The notes beneath the pieces were generated by a model. The model was not told where the DNA came from. It was given only the letters and a program-made list of their open reading frames with translations, and ran no database searches. From contig PHCV01000005.1 in the NCBI GenBank assembly GCA_002842395.1, positions 62,001 through 126,000 of the forward strand: a DNA stretch of 64,000 nucleotides, given 5' to 3'. Origin of the DNA: Betaproteobacteria bacterium HGW-Betaproteobacteria-11. GTDB taxonomy: Bacteria; Pseudomonadota; Gammaproteobacteria; Burkholderiales; Rhodocyclaceae. Both the position numbers and the translations under genes were made by a program. Shown here piece after piece: positions 36,294-45,808 of the stretch; positions within the stretch are counted from its first letter, which is position 1; each line of letters begins with the position of its first letter.

Positions 36294-36965
36294 TCATAGC
36301 TTTCCAATTTCACCGATTCGTTGCTTAAGACTGGTGTGTACTCGGCAGGAAAGCTCAAGTAGCCCAGAACGTTTCACCCAATCTTGAGTAAGAACAGGTT
36401 TCTGGTAACCGATGTGGTCGCTTGCAACAGCAAGTAGTCGCTGTTGCAGTTCGATTATCAGTACCCGGTCTTCCGAAGACATGAACATTTCTGCTTCGTC
36501 TGCCGCCACGCCAAGTGATCGTAGCCGGTCTAACGCTTGATTGCCGTTTTCTACAGACTTGTTGGTCACGTCAACTATTGCCAAGGAAAGCAAGTATGAA
36601 GTGATCGGGCCTGCAGCGCGCTCTAATGCAACAAGTCGTTCGAACTCGATTTCGGCATACCGGAGAGCGATGGTTTTACGAAGCTCTTCCCTTGCTTTGA
36701 CGGCCTCCGTTTGAGCAATAAGGGAAACTTTGTAGGCTTCAAGCTTTTGTTGAAAGTCATGTTTGATCTGTTCTAGTTGTGGAGTCAGGCTTGCTGCATG
36801 CTCGGCCTGGCTTATTACTAGCTCGCTCTTTAGCCTTTCAATATCTTCGGCAAGAGACCGTTGCAGAATTTGCTTCCATTTCTCACGGAATACGAAACCG
36901 AGGGCAATAAATAGGATGGCTACCATTCCACCCGCGCGCGCTACCCAATCTAGGAAATCAATCAC
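36294..36965 (-). CDS. Membrane-anchored coiled-coil protein (cassette)
   Basis: From a GTG at 36965 (GGAGG 6 nt upstream) the product is 223 residues. One N-terminal membrane helix (GGMVAILFIALGFVFREK) is followed by a long charged coiled coil (residues 25-120) and a helical C-terminal domain with no known motif. Membrane-anchored coiled coils recur in phage defence systems, but there is no direct evidence of such a role here. Confidence 0.65.
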   Translation of the reverse strand: MIDFLDWVARAGGMVAILFIALGFVFREKWKQILQRSLAEDIERLKSELVISQAEHAASLTPQLEQIKHDFQQKLEAYKVSLIAQTEAVKAREELRKTIALRYAEIEFERLVALERAAGPITSYLLSLAIVDVTNKSVENGNQALDRLRSLGVAADEAEMFMSSEDRVLIIELQQRLLAVASDHIGYQKPVLTQDWVKRSGLLELSCRVHTSLKQRIGEIGKL

Positions 36966-37018
36966 ACATTGCCTCCGATTAGATCGTCAAGATATGCAAT
37001 GGGGAAATCCACCATGAC

Positions 37019-37102
37019 GCCCAACGTAAAGTTGAGCGGCACGCGCTCGGTGTGGGTCTGTAATTCTGTGGTATTCGTGTCCGTTCGAACGCTAGGTTGG
37101 GG
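37019..37102. other. attC site
   Basis: GCCCAAC ... GTTGGGG, 84 bp. The stem is less regular than in the neighbours but both ends are clear. Confidence 0.7.
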
Positions 37103-37438
37103 TGCGATTTCTCCATGCAGACGGTTTTGGGGTTGTTTCCGTGCCACTCGCTTGGAAAATAAGGTTCTGGTCGCCGGGGCAGTGGGGTCGCGCTGCGCCT
37201 CATGCAGACGGTTTTGGGGTTGTTTCCGTGCCACTCGCTTGAAAAATAAGGTTCTGGTCACTAGGGGCGCTGGGCTTGCCCGCCGCCTGGGCGCCGCGAA
37301 GTGGCTCCGGCGGCGGGCGGCGAAGCCGCCCGGCTACTCTTGAATTACGGACACTTAACAACATAGACCATAAAATGGAAGCCCAAAAAGCTAAAAGTGT
37401 CCAAAACATGGACAGTCTATTCAGCTACCGGCCCAGCA
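37103..37438. other. Cassette without a convincing gene, carrying a 59-bp direct repeat
   Basis: Between two attC sites, 37114-37172 and 37201-37259 are 59-bp direct copies with one mismatch and an 87-bp period (29 codons). Read on the minus strand the repeat would give RTLFxKRVARKQPQNRLH twice in frame, but no good start or family supports a protein. A 69-codon minus frame (37200-37409) is equally weak. It may be a regulatory or non-coding cassette. Confidence 0.5.
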
Positions 37439-37494
37439 CTCCAACGCCTTAGTTAAGCCGCGCCGAAGGCGTCGGCTTGAATGAGTTGTTAGGC
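37439..37494. other. attC site nearest the integrase
   Basis: Read on the minus strand: GCCTAAC, then CTCATTCAAGCCGACGCC, TTCGGCG and CGGCTTAACT, close to the textbook class 1 integron cassette site. 56 bp. Confidence 0.92.
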
Positions 37495-37510
37495 AGCGCT
37501 ATTGCGAAGC

Positions 37511-37714
37511 CTAGCGAAGACGACGGGTGAACCCTGAATCAATTGATTGCTTGGCAGGGGCCTTGGCTGCGGATTTCTTCTTTCCGCGCACGGGCTTTTC
37601 GTGTGCCTCTGCGGGGGGAGTCTTCGGTGAAGATGTCTTAGCGATTTCTCCACGGAGCTCGGTTCTTTTCTTGAGTTCACGCTCTGCCAGGTCAACGAGA
37701 AGAATGCGTTTCAT
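37511..37714 (-). CDS. Small basic protein, first cassette
   Basis: The 67-residue Lys/Arg-rich protein begins MKRILLVDLAERELKKRTEL and has a Ala/Lys/Pro-rich C-terminal half. AGGAGA precedes its ATG at 37714 with good spacing. No family is recognised. As the first cassette it would be best expressed from the integron promoter. Confidence 0.6.
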   Translation of the reverse strand: MKRILLVDLAERELKKRTELRGEIAKTSSPKTPPAEAHEKPVRGKKKSAAKAPAKQSIDSGFTRRLR

Positions 37715-37755
37715 GCGATGTCTCCTGTGAACATGTATGCCATCGTCAGTACGGC

Positions 37756-37877
37756 GCCTAACGTAATGTATACGACATTACCTGTCCAATAATCTGGATA
37801 ATATGTCGTACAATCATGATTAATTAATATTAACTTGTTGTTAGTAACAATTAAAACATAAGTTAGCAGGACAAGCT
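37756..37877 (-). promoter_or_regulatory. attI region and probable cassette/integrase promoters
   Basis: The junction GCCTAAC (37756-37762; GTTAGGC on the cassette strand) marks the cassette insertion point. The next 115 bp to intI are strikingly AT-rich for this genome and hold inverted repeats TAATGT-ATACG-ACATTA and TTGTTA-G-TAACAA. Both a leftward cassette promoter and the intI promoter should lie here. On the minus strand TTGTAC-16 nt-TATTGG is a weak candidate. I saw no clear LexA box. Confidence 0.55.
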
Positions 37878-38870
37878 ATGCAAACAAAAACGACAGCTTT
37901 GCAGCCAAAGAAATTACTCGATCAAGTGCGTGACAAGATTCGCTTCAAGCACTATAGCTTGAGTACCGAGAATACCTATACTTCATGGATCAGGCAATTC
38001 ATTCTGTATCACAGCAAGCGTCATCCAGGCGAAATGGGGGCTGCCGAGGTGGAGCTGTTTTTAACTTATCTGGCCACTGAGCGGCATGTGTCCAGCTCGA
38101 CCCAGAACCAGGCGCTATCGGCAATTTTGTTTTTGTATCGGGATGTGCTGGCAGTCGAACTGCCGTGGCTCGATGGTTTCGAGCGTTCCAAAAAACCGCG
38201 CCGCTTGCCGGTGGTGTTGACAGCTTTGGAAGTGCAAGCGCTGTTGAGGGAAGCCGAGGCAGCGCCAGCGCCGATCGGTTTGATCATCAAGCTGCTGTAC
38301 GGTACGGGCATGCGCTTGATGGAGGCGGTGCGCTTGCGGGTGAAGGATGTTGAATTGACACGCAGGGAAATCATTGTGCGCGATGGCAAGGGCGGCAAGG
38401 ATAGGGTGACCATGTTGCCAGAGAGTTTGCTGGAAGCGATGCGTGCGCAACTGGCTTTGCGTCGCGAGTGGTACGAGCAGGATTTGGCGTTGGGCAAGGT
38501 GGATGTCTGGTTGCCGGATGCGCTGGCGGTCAAGTATCCCGATGCCGCCAAGGAATGGGGCTGGCAGTATGTGTTTGCCGCGAAGAATTACTCGGTTGAT
38601 CCGCGCGGCAAAGCGCAACACCGTCATCATGTCGAGGAAAAACAGGTGCAGCGCTACGTAAAAAAAGCGGCGTTGGCGGCGAGCATCGCCAAGCCGACTT
38701 CGCCGCACACCTTGCGCCATAGCTTTGCGACACACATCTTGCAGTCTGGCTATGACATTCGCACCGTGCAGGAGTTGCTCGGTCATTCCGATGTTTCTAC
38801 GACGATGATCTATACGCATGTGCTGAACAAGGGCGGGCGTGGCGTGGTCAGCCCGCTCGATCGGCTGTGA
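37878..38870 (+). CDS. intI: Integron integrase (IntI-type tyrosine recombinase)
   Basis: The 330-residue protein has the tyrosine recombinase tetrad: Arg146 (GTGMRLMEA), His277/Arg280 (PHTLRHSFATH), His303 (LLGHSDVS) and Tyr312 (TMIYTHVL). Between about residues 216 and 250 it has the insertion unique to IntI, KYPDAAKEWGWQYVFAAKN and HRHHVEEKQVQR. This separates it from XerC/D. It recombines attC x attI and attC x attC on folded single strands. The start is preceded by AGGA in an AT-rich region. Its TGA overlaps the GTG start of rarA by GTGA. The protein appears intact and probably functional. Confidence 0.96.
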   Translation: MQTKTTALQPKKLLDQVRDKIRFKHYSLSTENTYTSWIRQFILYHSKRHPGEMGAAEVELFLTYLATERHVSSSTQNQALSAILFLYRDVLAVELPWLDGFERSKKPRRLPVVLTALEVQALLREAEAAPAPIGLIIKLLYGTGMRLMEAVRLRVKDVELTRREIIVRDGKGGKDRVTMLPESLLEAMRAQLALRREWYEQDLALGKVDVWLPDALAVKYPDAAKEWGWQYVFAAKNYSVDPRGKAQHRHHVEEKQVQRYVKKAALAASIAKPTSPHTLRHSFATHILQSGYDIRTVQELLGHSDVSTTMIYTHVLNKGGRGVVSPLDRL

Positions 38871-40171
38871 GCGATCTGTTCGCGGCGGAAAATCCGCACG
38901 CGCCGCTGGCCGAGCAGTTGCGGCCGCGAACGCTGGATGATGTGGTGGGCCAGGCGCATCTGGCCGGGCCGGGCAAGCCGCTGCGCCTGGCGTTCGAGTC
39001 GGGGGTGCCGCACTCGATGATCCTGTGGGGGCCGCCGGGGGTGGGCAAGACCACGCTGGCGCGCTTGATGGCGGAGGTTTTCGCGGCGGAATTCGTGGCT
39101 TTGTCGGCGGTGTTTTCCGGGGTCAAGGACATCCGCGAGGCAATGCGGCAGGCGGAAAGCCAGCGCGTGCTCGGGCGGCGCACCATCCTCTTCGTCGATG
39201 AGGTGCATCGCTTCAACAAGGCGCAGCAGGATGCGTTTTTGCCCTATGTCGAAAACGGCACGGTGACCTTCGTCGGCGCGACGACCGAGAATCCTTCGTT
39301 CGAGGTGAATTCGGCGCTGCTTTCGCGGGCGGCGGTGTATGTGCTCAAAAGCCTGAGCGAGGACGATCTGGGCCGGGTGTTCGCCAAGGCGCAGGCGGCG
39401 GCGTTTGCCGACCTGGAATTCGAGCCGGCGGCGCGCGAGCGGCTGATCGCCTATGCCGACGGCGATGCGCGGCGCTTGCTGAACGTGCTGGAGCAGGTCA
39501 AAACGGCGGCCGCCACGACGGGTCGCCGTCTCGTCAGCGCCGACTTTCTGGCGGATGTGCTGGCCGCCGATCTGCGCCGCTTCGACAAGGGCGGCGATGC
39601 CTTCTACGACCAGATTTCCGCGCTGCATAAATCGGTGCGCGGCTCGAATCCCGATGCGGCGCTGTACTGGCTGGTGCGCATGCTCGACGGCGGCGCCGAT
39701 CCGCTCTACCTTGCCCGCCGCATCGTGCGCATGGCGATCGAGGACATCGGCCTCGCCGACCCGCGCGCGCAGCAGGTCGCGCTCGATGCCTGCGCCATTT
39801 ACGAACGCCTCGGCAGTCCGGAAGGCGAGCTGGCGCTGGGCAACGCGGTGCTGTATCTGGCGGTGGCGCCGAAATCGAATGCCGCCTATGTCGCCTGGAA
39901 CGCGGCGCGCGCCTTCGTGCGGCAGGACAAGAGCCGTCCGGTGCCCGGGCATCTGCGCAATGCGCCGACGAAATTGATGCAGGAACTCGGCTTCGGCGCC
40001 GACTACCGCTATGCCCATGACGAACCGGAAGCCTATGCCGCCGGGGTCGATTACTTTCCCGAGGGGATGCCGTCCGTGCGCTGGTATGAACCGACGCCGC
40101 GCGGCCTGGAGCAGAAGATCGGCGAGAAACTCGCCCACCTGCGCGAGCTGGAGCGCAAGGCGAAGAAGTGA
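38867..40171 (+). CDS. rarA: Replication-associated recombination ATPase RarA (MgsA)
   Basis: The 434-residue AAA+ protein has Walker A GPPGVGKTT, Walker B TILFVDEVHRF, the sensor region GATTENPSFEVNSALLSRA and the C-terminal DKGGDAFYDQISALHKSVRG. It acts at stalled forks. The GTG start overlaps intI, so the integron sits immediately upstream. In many proteobacteria lolA precedes rarA and serS follows it; lolA is not here. A 13/15 antisense match to the dispersed repeat encodes VSADF. Confidence 0.95.
   Translation: MSDLFAAENPHAPLAEQLRPRTLDDVVGQAHLAGPGKPLRLAFESGVPHSMILWGPPGVGKTTLARLMAEVFAAEFVALSAVFSGVKDIREAMRQAESQRVLGRRTILFVDEVHRFNKAQQDAFLPYVENGTVTFVGATTENPSFEVNSALLSRAAVYVLKSLSEDDLGRVFAKAQAAAFADLEFEPAARERLIAYADGDARRLLNVLEQVKTAAATTGRRLVSADFLADVLAADLRRFDKGGDAFYDQISALHKSVRGSNPDAALYWLVRMLDGGADPLYLARRIVRMAIEDIGLADPRAQQVALDACAIYERLGSPEGELALGNAVLYLAVAPKSNAAYVAWNAARAFVRQDKSRPVPGHLRNAPTKLMQELGFGADYRYAHDEPEAYAAGVDYFPEGMPSVRWYEPTPRGLEQKIGEKLAHLRELERKAKK
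39534..39548 (-). repeat. Dispersed 15-mer variant (13/15), antisense in rarA
   Basis: TCAGCGCCGACTTTC on the plus strand; could be chance in a VSADF codon context. Confidence 0.4.
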
Positions 40172-40184
40172 GGGAATCCCCTTT

Positions 40185-40560
40185 TATGTCGTCATTCCGG
40201 GCTTGACCCGAAATCCCCTTTTATTGCGTCATTCCGGGCTTGACCCGGAATCCAGGGATGCCCCTCGGTACTTCGTAAAGCCCCCGCCTGGATTCCGGCT
40301 CGGGCTACGCCCGTCCGGAATGACGGGGGAGGGGACGGCGAGGCAGGCCCGGAATCCCCTTTTTGTTTCGTCATTCCGGCTCCGGATCAAGTCCGGGGCG
40401 ACGGCCCCGGCGCACCGTCATTCCGGGCCTGACCCGAAATCCCCTTTTATGTCGTCATTCCGGGCTTGACCCGGAATCCAGGGATGACCCTCGGTACTTC
40501 GTAAAGCCACCGCCTGGATTCCGGATCAGGCCTGGCGGCCCGTCCGGAATGACGGGGGGC
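40185..40560. repeat. REP-like palindromic intergenic repeats
   Basis: About 375 bp between rarA and serS consist of at least four copies of TCATTCCGGGCTTGACCCGG followed by AATCCAGGGATG, or their inverses. A larger unit including CCCTCGGTACTTCGTAAAGC is present twice (40262 and 40488). Similar units lie at about 51095 and 56420. No gene is present. Confidence 0.85.
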
Positions 40561-40655
40561 GGGAACGGCGGGGCGGGATGATGGGGGCTCGTTATAATCC
40601 GCACTTCCTTGCCTGTGGCGCGGCCATCTCAAAAGCAGTTTTTCCGCAACGATAA

Positions 40656-43362
<2,707 letters not shown>

Positions 43363-43450
43363 CAGGTGCAGGTGTGGCAGCAAATAGTTACCTCGCGTTA
43401 CCTCGCAACAGTCCGGCAGCGCCAATCGCCGGTTATAATGCGCGCCGCGC

Positions 43451-43540
<90 letters not shown>

Positions 43541-43595
43541 TTCTGCCCGAGTCATATGCTCCGCGCGTTCCCCCTGGCGCCGGTCATTTGCCGGC

Positions 43596-45347
43596 TCATT
43601 TTCCCGTTTTCCCCCACGAATCCTTCAAGGTCACCGCGCGGTTGAACACCGGCGCGCCGGGGCGCGAGTCCTTGCGGTCGGCGACGAAATAGCCATGGCG
43701 TTCGAACTGGAAACGCGCTTCGGCCGCCGCATCCACCAGCGCCGGTTCGATCCGGGCGGTGATGACGCGTAGCGATTCCGGATTGAGGTCGGCGAGAAAA
43801 TCGCGCTCGCCGGCGCCCGGTGCCAGGGCGGTGAACAGCCGGTCGTAGAGGCGGACTTCGGCGGCAACGGCGTGGGGCGCGGAGAGCCAGTGGATGTTGC
43901 CCTTGGTCTTGTAGGTGTCGGCTCCCGGCGTGCCGGACTTCGAGTCGGTAAAGTAGTTGCAATGCACGGCGACGAGGTTGCCGCACTCGTCCTTCTCGCA
44001 GCCGGTGCACTCGATGACGAAGCCGTAACGCAGCCGCACCCTGTTGCCGGGAAAGAGCCGGAAGTAACCCTTGGCCGGCGTTTCCATGAAGTCCTCGCGC
44101 TCGATCCACAACTCGCGCGAGAAGGGAACCGGCCGCTTGCCCCACTCCGGCTTTTGCGGATGGTTGGGGGCGTGGCATTCCTCTTCCTGCCCCGCGGGGT
44201 AGTTGTCGATGACCAGCTTGAGCGGATCGAGCACGGCGATGCGGCGCGGTGCGGTTTCATTCAGGTGTTCGCGCTGGCAGTCTTCGAGCACACCGATGTC
44301 GATCCAGGAATCGGATTTGCTGACCCCGATCATTTCGGCAAAGCGGCGGAAACCTTCCGGAGTGAAGCCGCGCCGGCGGGCGCCGACCAGGGTCGGCAGG
44401 CGCGGGTCGTCCCAGCCGCCGACATGGCCTTCCGTCACCAGCTGGATCAGCTTGCGCTTGGAGAGCACGGTGTAGGAAAGGTTGAGGCGGGCGAATTCGA
44501 TCTGTTGCGGCGGCGGCGGATTGATGCAGCCGAGCCGTGCCAGGCGGGTCAGCAGCCAGTCGTAGAACGGCCGCTGATCCTCGAATTCGAGGGTGCAGAT
44601 GGAATGCGTGATGTTCTCCAGCGCGTCCTCGATCGGATGGGCGAAGGTATACATCGGGTAGATGCACCAGGCCGTGCCGGTGGCATGGTGCTCGGCGTGG
44701 CGAATCCGGTAGATGGCCGGATCGCGCAGACTGATGTTGCCGGAGGCCATGTCGATCTTCGCCCGCAGCACGTGCGCGCCGTCGGGAAATTCGCCGGCCT
44801 TCATGCGGCGAAACAGGTCGAGGCTTTCCGTCACGCCGCGATTGCGAAACGGCGAATCGACGCCCGGCGCGGTCAGCGTGCCGCGGCCGGCGCGCATGGC
44901 TTCCGCGCTTTGCGAATCGACGTAGGCTTCGCCGGCCTCGATCAGTTTCTCGGCGAATTCGTACATCCACTGGAAATAGCCCGAGGCGTAATACAGATGT
45001 TCGCCCCAGTCGAACCCAAGCCAGCGCACCGACTCGACGATCGCATCGACATATTCCTGGTCTTCCTTTTCGGGGTTGGTGTCGTCGAAGCGCAGGTGGC
45101 AGGCGCCGCCGTAATCCCGCGCCAGGCCGAAGTTGAGGCAGATCGACTTGGCATGGCCGAAGTGCAGGTAGCCGTTGGGTTCTGGCGGGAAGCGGGTGCG
45201 GATTTTCGCCGTGTCACCAGCGCCGACCTTTTGCAGGACGGCCGGGCCGGGTTGTCCGCACCAGCGGCGCGAGGCGTATCTGCCGCTGGCCAGATCGGCG
45301 TCGATCAGATGACGAATGAAGTTCGAAGGCTTTTCGGTGGCGGACAT
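43596..45347 (-). CDS. glnS: Glutaminyl-tRNA synthetase
   Basis: The 583-residue class I synthetase has the HIGH-type motif in FPPEPNGYLHFGHAKS, the KMSKS-type VLSKRKL and the C-terminal two-barrel anticodon-binding region. Before the HIGH motif, relatives run directly from the N-terminal helix DLASGRY to HTRFPPEPNG. Here about 25 residues (RRWCGQPGPAVLQKVGAGDT) are added, containing a near-exact copy of the dispersed repeat. The extra loop precedes the Rossmann fold and may be tolerated. Confidence 0.96.
   Translation of the reverse strand: MSATEKPSNFIRHLIDADLASGRYASRRWCGQPGPAVLQKVGAGDTAKIRTRFPPEPNGYLHFGHAKSICLNFGLARDYGGACHLRFDDTNPEKEDQEYVDAIVESVRWLGFDWGEHLYYASGYFQWMYEFAEKLIEAGEAYVDSQSAEAMRAGRGTLTAPGVDSPFRNRGVTESLDLFRRMKAGEFPDGAHVLRAKIDMASGNISLRDPAIYRIRHAEHHATGTAWCIYPMYTFAHPIEDALENITHSICTLEFEDQRPFYDWLLTRLARLGCINPPPPQQIEFARLNLSYTVLSKRKLIQLVTEGHVGGWDDPRLPTLVGARRRGFTPEGFRRFAEMIGVSKSDSWIDIGVLEDCQREHLNETAPRRIAVLDPLKLVIDNYPAGQEEECHAPNHPQKPEWGKRPVPFSRELWIEREDFMETPAKGYFRLFPGNRVRLRYGFVIECTGCEKDECGNLVAVHCNYFTDSKSGTPGADTYKTKGNIHWLSAPHAVAAEVRLYDRLFTALAPGAGERDFLADLNPESLRVITARIEPALVDAAAEARFQFERHGYFVADRKDSRPGAPVFNRAVTLKDSWGKTGK
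45217..45232 (-). repeat. Dispersed 15-mer with one added base, in glnS
   Basis: AAAAGGTCGGCGCTGG on the minus strand followed by TGACACGGCGAAAA. Read KVGAGDTA. Confidence 0.75.
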
Positions 45348-45424
45348 GTTGATGTTGGATTGGTTCGGAGTGTGCAGAGTGTGCGCGAAGCCGCAATTCT
45401 ACCGGCAGGCGTAAAATCGGCGCG

Positions 45425-45808
45425 ATGAACTGGATCGGACTACTTGTCATCGGCCTCGGCGCCATGCTCGGCGCATGGGGTCGCTGGGGTCTCGGGCTGA
45501 TGCTCAACCCGCTGTTTCCCACCGTGCCGCTCGGCACCCTGGCGGCCAACCTGGTCGGCGGTTATCTGGTCGGCGCGGCGGTCACGGTGTTCCATCTCAA
45601 TGCCGATCTGTCGCCGGAATTGCGCCTGTTCTTCATCACCGGCGTGCTCGGCGGGCTGACCACTTTTTCCACCTTTTCCGCCGAGGTCGTGGCACTGATC
45701 CAGCGCGCCGAGTACGGCTGGGCGCTGGGCGCGGTTTCCCTGCATCTGGGCGGCTCGCTCCTGATGACCGGGCTCGGCATCTTCACCGTCCACAAACTGG
45801 TGCAATGA
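45425..45808 (+). CDS. crcB: Fluoride efflux channel CrcB/Fluc
   Basis: The 127-residue protein has four membrane helices and the family motifs [30 protein letters not shown] and [10 protein letters not shown] with the Phe-box. It exports fluoride as a dual-topology dimer. No fluoride riboswitch pattern is visible in the 77 bp upstream. Its stop overlaps hrpA as ATGA. Confidence 0.95.
   Translation: MNWIGLLVIGLGAMLGAWGRWGLGLMLNPLFPTVPLGTLAANLVGGYLVGAAVTVFHLNADLSPELRLFFITGVLGGLTTFSTFSAEVVALIQRAEYGWALGAVSLHLGGSLLMTGLGIFTVHKLVQ

Larger units (their letters stand above)
23237..37762 (-). mobile_element. Chromosomal integron cassette array
   Basis: About 15 gene cassettes lie between an attI-type junction (GCCTAAC, 37756-37762) and the far end near 23240. 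Almost every gene is on the minus strand, pointing away from the integrase. Units are separated by attC sites bounded on the plus strand by RYYYAAC and GTTRRRY with a GC-rich imperfect palindrome between. Several attCs share the near-identical stem GCGCTGCGCGGCTTTAYCGC, as in chromosomal (sedentary) integrons. The array is lower in GC than its flanks and is interrupted by IS110-like and IS1182-like DNA inside attC sites. Confidence 0.9.

Noticed and set aside
37878-38870. XerC/XerD or phage integrase
   Set aside because: The IntI-specific insertion before the second catalytic box and the adjoining attC array identify an integron integrase.
40192-40581. Small proteins with RHSGLDPESR-type sequence
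   Set aside because: These frames arise from the REP-like palindromes and are not genes.
45348-45424. Fluoride riboswitch upstream of crcB
   Set aside because: The 77 bp do not show the expected conserved core or pseudoknot pattern.
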